Positions 38,339 through 47,382 are shown, numbered from the stretch's first letter. The stretch is 64,000 nt of DNA from Actinomyces oris (GCF_001937665.1 NZ_MSKL01000031.1:1-64000), one strand, 5' to 3'. Translations and numbers: made by a program. The notes: generated by a model from the letters alone, not told the origin.

Positions 38339-38421
38339 CCCAAGCTCTGCTCGTCGACAGAGGGAGGAAACCAAGGCGGTCATCAGTCCGCTGCCCCCTT
38401 GCCAGGCGAGGAGTGCCGATT

Positions 38422-38451
38422 TTGCGAGACGCGGCTTTATGATAATACGAT
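38422..38451 (+). promoter_or_regulatory. Promoter of the CPBP protease gene
   Basis: TTGCGA (38422-38427), 18 nt, then TACGAT (38446-38451), within an AT-rich patch. A second -10-like TATGAT is at 38438-38443. Unlike most neighbours, this gene has a leader and an AGGAGAGGG ribosome-binding site (38478-38486). Confidence 0.45.
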
Positions 38452-38494
38452 CGTCTCTCCATAGGGGTGCGGGCGGTAGGAGAGGGATGTTGTC

Positions 38495-39385
38495 ATGAGC
38501 CGATACAGGGCTCTCGCAAAGGCGCTCAGCGGCTGGGCAATCTTGACGTTGGGAGTGACTCTTTCGATAGCGATCGCACAGGCTGTCGGATCCAGGACTG
38601 AGACCGGACCTGCATTCATTCGCGTGTCTCAGGCAGTTCTGGTCACATTGTTCGTTGTTCCCGCGATCGTGGCTTGTCGTCGTCTCCTTGACCGCAGGAC
38701 TCTCGCCGGGATGGGCCTATCACGTCACTGGCCCGCCGCGGCCGCGACCGGGGTGGCCGTCGGTGTCGTGACCGGGGCTGTTGTGTGGACACCCGTGTTC
38801 TTGATCGGCTGGGCCCGGTTCGATCACCTCGAACCGGTGGCGCTCGCAACCTTCCTCGCAGTCAACGCGGTCGTCCTGCTACTGTACGAGGCATTGCCGG
38901 AGGAGATCGCGCTGCGCGGCTACGGGTGGTCGACTCTACGGGAAAGTTGGGGCCCGCTCGCGGCCACCATGACGATCACGGTTCTCTTCTGCCTCAGTAC
39001 GGCGTTCAGCAATCTGATTCGAATGACGTCAACGCTCGTTCTAGGGGGTGGAACGACGGGCTTCTCTCTGGCGCCGAGCGGTAACGACCCCTTTTTCTAC
39101 ATAGTTTTGCTGTTCGTCTTCGGCCTCACACTGGTTGCGGCCCGACGGATCCCACTACCGGGTGCGCTCACCTCTGCGATCGCCTTCCATTTCACGTTTC
39201 TCACCATCAACCGCGTGCTTCTGGGTGGTCTTGGCTGGATCGACTCCGGGGTCGGGATCGAGTTCGCCACGCCAGAGGTGGCCGGGATCAGCCTTGTGCA
39301 CGCTGCGCTTGCCGGAACTGTCTTCATGGTGGTGCGGCGGTGGCTGGAACGCCGCACAGCGGTTGTATCGAGGCGGGTAGCCTGA
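38495..39385 (+). CDS. CPBP-family intramembrane metalloprotease
   Basis: A 296-residue membrane protein of the CAAX protease/bacteriocin-processing (CPBP, Abi) family. The glutamate motif EExxxR is at 136-141 (PEEIALRG) and a conserved membrane His232 (AFHFTF) is present, so it may be active. Members process prenylated or secreted peptides, provide bacteriocin self-immunity or do regulated proteolysis; no peptide gene is seen here. Its codon use is less GC-biased than flanking genes and it has a classical promoter with a ribosome-binding site, which suggests later acquisition. An MFS pseudogene follows directly. Confidence 0.78.
   Translation: MSRYRALAKALSGWAILTLGVTLSIAIAQAVGSRTETGPAFIRVSQAVLVTLFVVPAIVACRRLLDRRTLAGMGLSRHWPAAAATGVAVGVVTGAVVWTPVFLIGWARFDHLEPVALATFLAVNAVVLLLYEALPEEIALRGYGWSTLRESWGPLAATMTITVLFCLSTAFSNLIRMTSTLVLGGGTTGFSLAPSGNDPFFYIVLLFVFGLTLVAARRIPLPGALTSAIAFHFTFLTINRVLLGGLGWIDSGVGIEFATPEVAGISLVHAALAGTVFMVVRRWLERRTAVVSRRVA
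39378..39383 (+). promoter_or_regulatory. Leaderless-type -10 box before the MFS pseudogene
   Basis: TAGCCT, 6 nt, then ATG 39390. The box overlaps the last codons of the CPBP gene. Confidence 0.4.
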
Positions 39386-39389
39386 TGTG

Positions 39390-40569
39390 ATGACGATGTC
39401 TCCGCTACCATCCGACCCCGTGTCGGAAGGTCCGGTAGCACATCGGAGAAGCCAACGGGAGGCGCCTCCGGCGCCGTCGTCGGAGCCCTCGCCCCGAACA
39501 TCGAGGTCTACGTCCTCGGGGAGATCCTGCGGGGCCTGGCCGCCGGGGCGCTCGCGACAGCGACCATGGGGGTCATGGTCACCGGCCTGCCCGACGCCTG
39601 GAGGCGGCTGTGCCTGGCGGGAGGATCGGGCATATGGGTCGTGGCGGCCCTGGTCGGACCCGTCTACGCCTCCGGCGTCAGCGCCTCCTGGGGGCTGGCG
39701 CTGGGCCCTCGTGGCCCACCTGCCGCTGCTCATCGCGGCACGTGCCGTCATGGCCGGGCGGATCCGCGCTATCAGCCTGGATGAGGGGGCAGAGGGTGAC
39801 GAGGCAGTGCTATGGCTGCCCGCCGGGGCCATGGCCACAGGTGTGGCGATCATCGGGGCGCTGCGTGCCTCCAGCCCCTGGTTCTGGCCCGGAGTCGCCA
39901 GCGGGACCACCAGGGACCCTGCACCTGGCGGTCGGCCGGCGCGTGGGCATCGCCACCCTGATGTGGGTGTGCGCCTTTTTCCTGACCCTGGACTACCTGG
40001 TTGCTCCCAGCGCCCACGATGTCCTGGACATGACCCCGACCCAGATCGGCTGGGCGCTCACCGCAGGCGGTATCGGCTGGTCGGTCGTCGCGCTTGTCTG
40101 CGGGGCCCATCCGGCGTGGGAACCGAAGGCCTACCGCCGCCGCACCACGCTGGCCGCGGCCTTCTTCGTCCTCGGCGCCGCGCTTATGACCACCACGGGT
40201 CTCGGCCGACCGGGCTGGTGGGGGCTGCCCGTGGGCTACGGCGTGGCTGGCATCGGCATGGGCCTGACCCACCTGGACACCATGAACCGCATCGTCACCG
40301 ATCCCGCAGAGCCCGATGGCATCACCCACGCCCAGGCCGCCACCGCCGTGACGATCGCCGGTGCGGTTCTGGGGACGGTCACCACGGCCTTCGTCGCCCC
40401 CACGGCATCCGGTGTCGAGACGGACCGGCTGTGGCCGACACTCATCTTGCTCGCCGTGGGGCTCCTCCTCACCCCGCTGCTGGCCCGACGCGCCGCCCGA
40501 GTCGGCGGGTGGCCCCACGCGCCCACGGGCAGTAGCATCGCCCTCATGTGGATCCTTCGTATGCGCTGA
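39390..40569 (+). pseudogene. Degraded MFS transporter
   Basis: Remains of an MFS transporter in three frames. A start-like ATG 39390 (MTMSPLPSDPVSEG) runs out of frame near 39440. Frame 2 then reads transporter sequence (GAVVGALAPNIEVYVLGEI, up to about 39690). A +1 shift at a five-G run (39690-39694) moves the match to the frame that reads WALVAHLPLLIAARAVMAGR. Another shift near 39900 moves it to the frame that ends at 40569 (GIATLMWVCAFFLTLDYLVA). The first one or two membrane helices are missing. Two shifts plus the missing N-terminus indicate a true pseudogene, though sequence error at the G run is possible. Confidence 0.75.
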
Positions 40570-40647
40570 AACGGCGGCCGGCGCCGCTCCCCGCCAGAAC
40601 CATCGCGCCCCATCGGAGGGGCGCAGGCATACGACGAAGGACTTTTT

Positions 40648-42264
40648 GTGACCCATCACCACCCCAACACCCCCTCCACCCCCGACGAGGCAGCAGACCT
40701 CCGCGACGCCCGTGACGCTCATGAGACCCGTGACGTTCATGACGTCGTCGCCCGGGTCCTGTCCCGAACCGGGACCGCCCTGGCCTCCACCGCCGCCCAG
40801 CACGAGCATGCTGACGGCTTCGAGGACGGTGACGACGACGGCGCCCTCGAGCGGGAGGCCCGCGCCGCCCGCCGCCGTGTGGCCGGCCTGTCCACCGAGC
40901 TCGAGGACGTCAGCGAGGTCGAGTACCGTCAGGTCCGCCTGGAGAAGGTCGTCCTGGTCGGCCTGGAGCTGCCCCGGCCCCACGGCTCGGCCACCGGCGC
41001 ACCGGGCGGCAGCGGCCTTCAGGTGCGCGACACCCAGGACGCCGACACCTCCCTGCGTGAGCTGGCCGCCCTGGCCCAGACCGCCGGCAGCGAGGTCCTC
41101 GACGCCCTCATCCAGAGGCGCGACCACCCCGATCCCGCCACCTACCTGGGCAGCGGCAAGGCGCGCGAGCTGGCTGAGGTGGTGGCCGCGGCCGGCGCCG
41201 ACACGGTGATCGTCGACGGCGAGCTCGCCCCCTCCCAACGCCGCGCCCTGGAGGACGTCGTCGGCGTCAAGGTCGTCGACCGCACCGCCCTCATCCTGGA
41301 CATCTTCGCCCAGCATGCCAAGTCCCGCGAGGGCAAGGCCCAGGTCGAGCTCGCCCAGCTCGAGTACCTCCTGCCGCGCCTGCGCGGATGGGGAGAGTCC
41401 ATGTCCCGACAGGCCGGAGGCCGTGTGGCCGCTGGTCAGGGCATCGGCTCGCGCGGCCCCGGAGAGACCAAGATCGAGCTCGACCGGCGCCGCATCCGCC
41501 AGCGCATGGCCCGCCTGCGCCGCGAGATCCAGGCCATGGCGCCCTCGCGTGAGACCAAGCGCGGCTCGCGCCGACGCGGAGCCATCCCCTCGGTGGCGAT
41601 CGCCGGCTACACCAACGCCGGCAAGTCCTCCCTCATGAACCGCCTCACCGAGGCCGGCATCATGGTCGAGGACGCCCTGTTCGCCACCCTCGACCCCACC
41701 GTGCGGCGGGCCGAGACCTCCGAAGGGCGCACCTACACCCTCACCGACACCGTCGGTTTCGTGCGCAACCTGCCCCACGAGCTCATCGAGGCCTTCCGCT
41801 CCACCCTGGAGGAGGTGGCCGGGGCCGACCTCGTGCTGCACGTCGTCGACGCCGCCCACCCCGACCCCCTCAGCCAGGTGGCGGCCGTGCGCACCGTCCT
41901 GTCCGAGATCCCCGGCGCCCTGGACGTGCCCGAGCTCATCGTCCTCAACAAGACCGACCTCGCCGACGCCGTCACCCTGGCCGCGCTGCGCACCGGTCTG
42001 CCCGGAGCGGTCGCGGTCTCAGCCCGTACCGGTGAGGGGATCGAGGAGCTGCGCGCTCGCATCGAGCAGATGCTGCCCCACCCGCAGGTGAGCATCGACG
42101 TCGTGGTGCCCTACTCCCGCGGAGACCTCGTCTCCCGGGTCCACGCCGAGGGAGAGATCGACACGGTCGACTATGTCGAGACGGGGACTCACGTCGTCGC
42201 ACGCGTCGGCGCCGCCCTGGCTGCGGAGATCGAGGGCGCCGCCGCGGGCGTCACCGTCGGCTGA
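40648..42264 (+). CDS. hflX: GTPase HflX
   Basis: A 538-residue ribosome-associated GTPase that splits stalled or stress-arrested 70S ribosomes. The G1 motif GYTNAGKSS begins at 320; the N-terminal HflX domain (about 95-300) includes LGSGKARELAE. An Asp/His-rich N-terminal extension (1-90) is poorly conserved. The GTG start at 40648 has a GAAGGA ribosome-binding site 7 nt upstream. The dinG-like helicase follows after 8 nt. Location downstream of miaA/dapF fits actinobacterial order, here split by brnQ and the island. Confidence 0.93.
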   Translation: MTHHHPNTPSTPDEAADLRDARDAHETRDVHDVVARVLSRTGTALASTAAQHEHADGFEDGDDDGALEREARAARRRVAGLSTELEDVSEVEYRQVRLEKVVLVGLELPRPHGSATGAPGGSGLQVRDTQDADTSLRELAALAQTAGSEVLDALIQRRDHPDPATYLGSGKARELAEVVAAAGADTVIVDGELAPSQRRALEDVVGVKVVDRTALILDIFAQHAKSREGKAQVELAQLEYLLPRLRGWGESMSRQAGGRVAAGQGIGSRGPGETKIELDRRRIRQRMARLRREIQAMAPSRETKRGSRRRGAIPSVAIAGYTNAGKSSLMNRLTEAGIMVEDALFATLDPTVRRAETSEGRTYTLTDTVGFVRNLPHELIEAFRSTLEEVAGADLVLHVVDAAHPDPLSQVAAVRTVLSEIPGALDVPELIVLNKTDLADAVTLAALRTGLPGAVAVSARTGEGIEELRARIEQMLPHPQVSIDVVVPYSRGDLVSRVHAEGEIDTVDYVETGTHVVARVGAALAAEIEGAAAGVTVG

Positions 42265-42272
42265 GAGGCGCC

Positions 42273-44333
42273 GTGACCCCGAGCGAGCCGTGCCAGACGG
42301 ACCGGCCTGACACCGACAGCGCCAGTGACCGCAGGGTCCTGGACGTCCTGAACACCGCGGTGCGCTCCATGGGCGGCAGCCCCCGCCAGGGGCAGGCCAC
42401 CATGGCCCGGGAGGTGACCCAGTCCCTGGCGGACGGCACCCACCTCCTGGTGCAGGCCGGCACCGGGACGGGAAAGTCGCTGGGCTACCTGGTCCCCGCC
42501 ATGGTCCACGCGGTGCAGGCCGGTCATCGGGTCGTGGTCTCCACCGCCACCCTGGCCCTTCAGCGGCAGGTCCTCACCAAGGACGCGCCTCTGGCGGCCG
42601 ACGCCGTCGAGCAGGTCACCGGCACCCGCCCCGAGGTGGCCCTGCTCAAGGGCTGGCAGAACTACTTGTGCCGGCACCGCCTGGACGGCGGCTACCCGCA
42701 GGACGAGGACGACTCCGCGCTCTTCGGCGTCGGTGACGCCATCGCACAACCGGCCGCCGGGCACGGGACCGACGCGAGCCTGGGGGAGCAGGTGGTCCGC
42801 CTGCGCGAGTGGGCGGCCAGAACGGACACCGGTGACCGCGACGACCTCGTCCCCGGCGTGTCCCAGCGCGCCTGGGCCCAGGTCTCCGTCTCCCGGGCCG
42901 AGTGCCTGGGGCAGTCCTGCCCCCTGAAGTCCGAGTGCTTCCCCGAGCTGGCGCGCGCCGCCGCCTCCCGGGCCGATCTCGTGGTGACCAACCACGCCAT
43001 GCTCGGCGTGGTCGTGGCCGGCAACCCCGGTGTCCTTCCCGACCACCGGGTCCTCATCGTCGATGAGGCCCACGAGCTGGCCGACCGCATCCGCTCCCAG
43101 GGCACCATCGCCCTGTCGGCGGCCGCCGTGGCGCGCACAGCCGCCACCGCCCGCAAGCACGCCTCCGTACTGGTCAGCGAGCTGGAGTCCGCCGGCCAGA
43201 CCCTCCAGCTCGCGCTGGCCGAGCTGCCCGACGGCAGGCTGGAGGCGCCCCTGCCCACAGCCCTGCACGATGCGCTGGTACTCCTGGCCGGCGCCGCCCG
43301 CCAGGTCGCCTCCGACGTGCGCGACCAGGCCCGCGCCCTGGGGCGTGACCGCTCCAGTGAGGCCGCCGGAGGCCTGGCGGTCGCCCGCACCGCCGTCGGA
43401 GATCTGGTCGACGCCCTGGACCGCATGACCTCCGACTCGGTGGCCCAGGGCCGCGATGTCGCCTGGATAGAGCGTCCCCGCATGGGGGCCGAGCCCCCGC
43501 GGCTCCTCCTGGCCCCCATCGAGGTCGCCGGATCGGTGGCGAACCACCTGCTTGACGGTCGCACCGGCATCATGACGTCGGCGACCCTCGCCCTGGGGGA
43601 CAGCTTTGAGCCCATGGCCCGTTCCCTGGGGCTGACCCTGGCGGAGCAGCCGTGGAAAGGCGTCGACGTCGGCTCCCCCTTCGACTACCCCCGCCAGGGC
43701 ATCCTCTACGTGGCCGCCCACCTGCCCCGCCCCGGTGCCGGCATCTCGGAGGCGGCCCTGGATGAGATGCTCGCCCTGGTCGAGGCCTCCGGAGGCGGCA
43801 TGCTGGGCCTGTTCTCCTCCAAGCGCGCGGCCCAGGAGGCCGCCGAGGTACTGCGCGGAGCCACCGACCTGCCCGTCTACGCCCAGGGCGACGACCAGCT
43901 GCCCACCCTGGTGCGGGCCTTCGCCGACGACGAGGCGGCCTGCCTGGTGGGCACCCTCTCGCTGTGGCAGGGCGTGGACGTGCCCGGACGCACCTGCCGT
44001 CTCGTCGTCATCGACCGCATCCCCTTCCCCCGCCCCGACGACCCGGTCGCCCAGGCCCGCACCAACGCCGTCGTGGCCGCCGGAGGCAATGGCTTCATGA
44101 GCGTGTCGGCCACCCACGCGGCTCTGCTCCTGGCCCAGGGGGCGGGGCGCCTCATTCGTCGCAGCCAGGACCGCGGTGTCGTCGCCGTCCTGGACTCGCG
44201 TCTGCGCACGGCGCGTTACGGGGGCTTTCTCACCCGCTCCATGCCCGCCCTGTGGCCGACGACGAAGCCCGATGTGGTCCGTGCCGCCCTGAGGCGTCTC
44301 GCCGTGCGGCCCGATGCCCCGGGGGAGGAGTGA
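42273..44333 (+). CDS. dinG: DinG-type ATP-dependent DNA helicase
   Basis: A 686-residue superfamily 2 (XPD/DinG-like) 5'-3' helicase expected to unwind R-loops, D-loops or G-quadruplexes. Walker A GTGTGK is at 63-68 and the DEAH box at 264-267. Four cysteines (133, 211, 216, 222) between them have the spacing of an XPD-type iron-sulfur cluster. The GTG start at 42273 lies 8 nt after hflX, suggesting coupling. The gene has no LexA box, so it is not obviously SOS-induced. Confidence 0.88.
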   Translation: MTPSEPCQTDRPDTDSASDRRVLDVLNTAVRSMGGSPRQGQATMAREVTQSLADGTHLLVQAGTGTGKSLGYLVPAMVHAVQAGHRVVVSTATLALQRQVLTKDAPLAADAVEQVTGTRPEVALLKGWQNYLCRHRLDGGYPQDEDDSALFGVGDAIAQPAAGHGTDASLGEQVVRLREWAARTDTGDRDDLVPGVSQRAWAQVSVSRAECLGQSCPLKSECFPELARAAASRADLVVTNHAMLGVVVAGNPGVLPDHRVLIVDEAHELADRIRSQGTIALSAAAVARTAATARKHASVLVSELESAGQTLQLALAELPDGRLEAPLPTALHDALVLLAGAARQVASDVRDQARALGRDRSSEAAGGLAVARTAVGDLVDALDRMTSDSVAQGRDVAWIERPRMGAEPPRLLLAPIEVAGSVANHLLDGRTGIMTSATLALGDSFEPMARSLGLTLAEQPWKGVDVGSPFDYPRQGILYVAAHLPRPGAGISEAALDEMLALVEASGGGMLGLFSSKRAAQEAAEVLRGATDLPVYAQGDDQLPTLVRAFADDEAACLVGTLSLWQGVDVPGRTCRLVVIDRIPFPRPDDPVAQARTNAVVAAGGNGFMSVSATHAALLLAQGAGRLIRRSQDRGVVAVLDSRLRTARYGGFLTRSMPALWPTTKPDVVRAALRRLAVRPDAPGEE

Positions 44334-44382
44334 ACCTGCCGGCTGGGCCTTTCGGTATGTGCCCCTCGGGAGGAACTGCACG

Positions 44383-44388
44383 TAGGCT
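44383..44388 (+). promoter_or_regulatory. -10 box of ldh
   Basis: TAGGCT about 63 nt before the ldh start. This transcript has a leader with a GAGGAGAAG ribosome-binding site, unlike the leaderless genes. Confidence 0.5.
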
Positions 44389-44451
44389 TGGCGTGAGCGG
44401 GTGCTCGCGCCCCTGCGGTCCTGCCCAGCAGATCCCATTGAGGAGAAGAAC

Positions 44452-45453
44452 GTGTCAGACCACATCACCACTATCGCTGAAGGCTCCTACCCCACCAACC
44501 GTTCCGGCCGCCCCTCCAAAGTCGCTGTCATTGGTGCTGGGGCCGTTGGTTCCACCCTCGCCTACGCCTGTGTGACCAAGGGTGTTGCCCGCGAGGTCGT
44601 GCTGCAGGACATCGTCAAGGAGAAGGTCGAGGCCGAGGCCCTCGACATCGCCCAGGGAATCCAGTTCACCTCCGCCGGCTCCGTCTCGGGATCCGACGAC
44701 CCCGAGATCTGCCGCGATGCGGATGTCATCGCCATCACCGCCGGTGCCAAGCAGAAGCCCGGCCAGTCCCGCCTCGAGCTCGCCGGCGCCACCGTCGGCA
44801 TCATGGAGAAGATCCTTCCCAAGCTCGTCGAGGTCGCCCCCAACGCCATCTTCGTGCTCGTGGCCAACCCGGTGGACGTGGTGACCTACTGCGCCAAGAA
44901 GATCACCGGCCTGCCCGAGAACCAGGTCTTCGGCTCCGGCACAGTGCTGGACACGGCCCGGATGCGTTACCTCATCTCCCTGGAGACCGGAACGGCCGTT
45001 CAGAACATCCACGGCTACATCGCCGGTGAGCACGGCGACTCCGAGGTGCCCCTGTGGTCCTCCACCGAGATCGGTGGCGTGCCGATCACCCAGTGGGGCA
45101 CCACCCTCGACGGCGGCGTGTTCGACGAGTCCAAGCGCGAGCGCATCGCCCACGACGTGGTCCGCTCCGCCTACCGCATCATCGAGGGCAAGGGCGCCAC
45201 CAACTACGCCGTCGGCCTGGCCGTACAGCGCATCATCGGTGCCGTCCTCAACGACGAGCAGCGGGTGCTGACCATCTCCCCGCTGCTGGACGACTGGCAC
45301 GGCATCTCCGACGTGTGCATGGCCGTACCCACGATCGTGGGACGTGAGGGCGCCGGGCGTCGCCTCGAGCTGCCCCTGACCTCGGATGAGAGGGAGCGCC
45401 TGATCGCCTCCGCCGACCACCTGCGTGAGGTCGCACGCGGTCTGGGCTACTGA
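44452..45453 (+). CDS. ldh: L-lactate dehydrogenase
   Basis: A 333-residue LDH that reduces pyruvate to L-lactate and regenerates NAD in fermentation. The NAD fold is VAVIGAGAVGSTLAYA; the catalytic His194 is in GEHGDSEVP. The start is GTG 44452 with GAGGAGAAG 4 nt upstream; an in-frame GTG at 44401 lacks such a site. Monocistronic, ending at a strong hairpin shared with lexA. Confidence 0.96.
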   Translation: MSDHITTIAEGSYPTNRSGRPSKVAVIGAGAVGSTLAYACVTKGVAREVVLQDIVKEKVEAEALDIAQGIQFTSAGSVSGSDDPEICRDADVIAITAGAKQKPGQSRLELAGATVGIMEKILPKLVEVAPNAIFVLVANPVDVVTYCAKKITGLPENQVFGSGTVLDTARMRYLISLETGTAVQNIHGYIAGEHGDSEVPLWSSTEIGGVPITQWGTTLDGGVFDESKRERIAHDVVRSAYRIIEGKGATNYAVGLAVQRIIGAVLNDEQRVLTISPLLDDWHGISDVCMAVPTIVGREGAGRRLELPLTSDERERLIASADHLREVARGLGY

Positions 45454-45472
45454 GCCGTCGGTCTGAACCACT

Positions 45473-45505
45473 GAAGGACCGCCCCGCTGACCGGGGCGGT
45501 CCTTC
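45473..45505. terminator. Bidirectional terminator between ldh and lexA
   Basis: Perfect 14-nt arms (45473-45486 and 45492-45505) with a CTGAC loop lie between the convergent ldh and lexA genes. Confidence 0.75.
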
Positions 45506-45529
45506 TCTCATGCAGGCTGCCGTGCGTGA

Positions 45530-46321
45530 CTACAGGGCACGCAGCACCGTGACCACCTTGCCCAAGATCGTGGCATGGTCTCCGTCGATCGGGGGGTAGC
45601 TGGAGTTGCGGGGGAGCAGCCACTGGTGGCCGTCGCGACGCGAGAGCACCTTGACCGTTGCCGAGGCGCCGTCGACATCCTCGATCATGGCCGCCACGAT
45701 CTCGCCGTTGGCCGCGTCTGGCTGGGAGCGCACCACCACCCAGTCACCGTCGCAGATGGCCGCATCGATCATCGAGTCCCCGTGCACCTCCAGCATGAAG
45801 AGCTCGCCCTCACCGGTCAGGCGGCGGGGCAGGGCCATGACGTCGGTGACGTCCTGCTCTGCCAGGATCGGGGTTCCGGCGGCGATCCGTCCCACCAGCG
45901 GAACGGCGACCGCGTCCCCGTCCTCGACGCCGGGGATGCTGGGGGAGTCGAGTGAGGAGATGTGAGCGGTGCCGCCGGAGGCGGCTGCGCGGCCACTGGG
46001 ACTGCTGTCGGCGGTGACGACCTCCATCGCCCGAGGGCGATTGGGGTCTCGGCGCACCAGGCCCAGGCGCTCGAGCTTGTCCAGCTGGTGCTTGACGGAG
46101 GAGGGGCTGGTCAGTCCCACCTGCTCGCCGATCTCACGCAGTGAGGGCGGGTACCCGTGGGCGGCGATGGCCTCGCGGACAGCTTCATAGACCGCACGGG
46201 CGCGCGTGTCGAGGCCGCTGACGGCCTCCGTGACCGTCGCTGCGCTGGTCGCCTCAGAACCGCCGGTTCCGGCGTGCGGCCCTGGAGCCGGTGAGGCGCC
46301 CCGGTCTGCTGTGGTGCTCAT
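45530..46321 (-). CDS. lexA: SOS repressor LexA
   Basis: A 263-residue LexA. The winged HTH spans about 38-90 ([20 protein letters not shown]). The self-cleavage bond is Ala148-Gly149 (RIAAGTP), with Ser183 (GDSM) and Lys224 (ATVKV) as the catalytic dyad. The start is ATG 46321, preceded by an AGGGAGGGCAAGG ribosome-binding site. An ATG at 46411 in frame is only 4 nt from the TAGGCT -10 box and probably lies at or before the transcript start. A LexA box upstream indicates autoregulation. The divergent LysM gene and downstream nrdR match other actinobacteria. Confidence 0.96.
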   Translation of the reverse strand: MSTTADRGASPAPGPHAGTGGSEATSAATVTEAVSGLDTRARAVYEAVREAIAAHGYPPSLREIGEQVGLTSPSSVKHQLDKLERLGLVRRDPNRPRAMEVVTADSSPSGRAAASGGTAHISSLDSPSIPGVEDGDAVAVPLVGRIAAGTPILAEQDVTDVMALPRRLTGEGELFMLEVHGDSMIDAAICDGDWVVVRSQPDAANGEIVAAMIEDVDGASATVKVLSRRDGHQWLLPRNSSYPPIDGDHATILGKVVTVLRAL

Positions 46322-46415
46322 GGTCCTTGCCCTCCCTGCCGGACGGCCCTCAGGCCCGGGGGCGTCAAGGGCGCGGAATAGATGTCGGTGGTCCGTGATC
46401 GTCTTGGACATGACC

Positions 46416-46421
46416 AGCCTA
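46416..46421 (-). promoter_or_regulatory. -10 box of lexA
   Basis: TAGGCT on the minus strand, about 90 nt before the chosen ATG and about 20 nt downstream of the lexA SOS box. Confidence 0.55.
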
Positions 46422-46440
46422 CCGGCGAGACGACCACGAT

Positions 46441-46456
46441 TCAAACACATGTTCGA
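46441..46456. promoter_or_regulatory. LexA box of lexA
   Basis: TCAAACACATGTTCGA, one mismatch from a symmetric CGAAC-N4-GTTCG operator. It sits where the -35 region of the lexA promoter should be. Confidence 0.8.
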
Positions 46457-46487
46457 AGAGGTGCTGGACGTGTCGCCCTTCAGGCGC

Positions 46488-46493
46488 TAATGT
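46488..46493 (+). promoter_or_regulatory. -10 box of the SOS LysM gene
   Basis: TAATGT, immediately upstream of the tandem LexA boxes, so repressor would sit on the transcription start. Confidence 0.5.
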
Positions 46494-46494
46494 G

Positions 46495-46525
46495 TCGAAC
46501 AAGCGTTCGTCGAACATGTGTTCAG
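46495..46525 (+). promoter_or_regulatory. Tandem LexA boxes of the LysM gene
   Basis: Two operators, TCGAACAAGCGTTCGT (46495-46510) and TCGAACATGTGTTCAG (46510-46525), share one base. They lie between the -10 box and the AGGAGG ribosome-binding site (46524-46529). Two adjacent sites predict tighter repression than recA. Confidence 0.85.
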
Positions 46526-46534
46526 GAGGTTGCT

Positions 46535-47275
46535 GTGAGCGTCATCGCCATCCCACTGCCGTCCCGCCAGGCTTCTCGGGCTCGGACTGATGAGCCTGTC
46601 GCGGGATCGGCCCATGGCCGGGGTGCCGGGCAGTCCTCCCGTCGGCCTCGGCTGAGGCTGGTCACCGACGACTTCGTCCCCGAGGTTCCCGTGCGGCGCA
46701 GCGTCGGCGGTCCGCTGCGCCCCATGTCCGCATCCGTCTGCGTCCCGGCGGCGCCGGCGATGCGTCGCCCCGCCACACCCGCGGCTCTGCGTGATCGTCG
46801 CGCGGAGCTGGAGAGGCTGGCCCCTCAGCACCCGGCAGTGCGAGCCGCCGGGCTGCGACGTGGCGCTCAGCAGGAGCAGGGGCGGCAGAACAACGCCGCT
46901 CAGGACGCTGGGGGGAATGAATCCAGCCCGTCCAGCTCGAGGGAGGCGGCTGGGGGAGAGGCGCGTTCCCGGGAGAGGCTGCGACTTCTTCGCAGCGGCT
47001 CCGCAGTCATTGTCGCGGCCTTCGTGCTCGCCTGCTGCGGACTGACCATCGGAGCTCTGGCGGGCCTGGTCTCACCGGTCCCCGCTACGGCCGTTGCTCA
47101 CGTATCGGCGGACACGACCACCACAGTTGTTCGTCCCGGACAGTCCCTGTGGGACATCGCCGAGTCGAGCGGGACCTCGGACGTCCCGGGGATGGTGGCC
47201 CGGATCGTCGAGCTCAACGATCTCCAGGGAACCGCCGTCCGTGCCGGGCAGACGCTTGAGGTGCCTACGGCGTGA
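46535..47275 (+). CDS. SOS-regulated LysM membrane protein, likely division inhibitor
   Basis: A 246-residue protein with a disordered basic N-terminus, one membrane segment (about 156-179) and a C-terminal LysM domain (about 197-244, VVRPGQSLWDIAE...QTLEVPTA). The start is GTG 46535 with AGGAGG upstream, right behind two LexA boxes. The lexA-divergent LysM gene followed by nrdR is the place of mycobacterial ChiZ (Rv2719c) and corynebacterial DivS, and Bacillus YneA is an analogue: SOS-induced proteins that delay septation. The sequence outside the LysM domain is not conserved enough to name it. The long cytoplasmic N-terminus (155 residues) is unusual. Confidence 0.82.
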   Translation: MSVIAIPLPSRQASRARTDEPVAGSAHGRGAGQSSRRPRLRLVTDDFVPEVPVRRSVGGPLRPMSASVCVPAAPAMRRPATPAALRDRRAELERLAPQHPAVRAAGLRRGAQQEQGRQNNAAQDAGGNESSPSSSREAAGGEARSRERLRLLRSGSAVIVAAFVLACCGLTIGALAGLVSPVPATAVAHVSADTTTTVVRPGQSLWDIAESSGTSDVPGMVARIVELNDLQGTAVRAGQTLEVPTA

Positions 47276-47332
47276 GAACTGGTGCGCGGATCGCACCTTG
47301 AGGCGGGCTTGCGGGGCGGCCCGCCGGGCGTT

Positions 47333-47338
47333 TACTCT
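47333..47338 (+). promoter_or_regulatory. -10 box of nrdR
   Basis: TACTCT in the 107-nt gap before the nrdR start. I see no clear NrdR box here. Confidence 0.4.
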
Positions 47339-47382
47339 CCGATGGACTGACACGTAGTCCAGTGAGATCGGAGGTCGCAGGC

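Noticed and set aside
40605-40624. GC-rich 7-bp hairpin before hflX as a terminator
   Set aside because: Short stem, no T-tract, and directly upstream of the hflX ribosome-binding site; could equally be chance.
39850-41859. 669-codon minus-strand open frame across the MFS pseudogene and hflX
   Set aside because: Crosses two unrelated plus-strand features and shows only antisense-type composition.
42189-44471. 760-codon minus-strand open frame opposite the dinG-like gene
   Set aside because: Gly/Val/Gln/His-rich composition typical of an antisense frame, no motifs, and a well-supported helicase on the other strand.
46322-46411. LexA starting at ATG 46411 with a 30-residue extension
   Set aside because: The ATG is only 4 nt from the -10 box, likely upstream of the transcript start, while ATG 46321 has a strong ribosome-binding site and gives the usual length.
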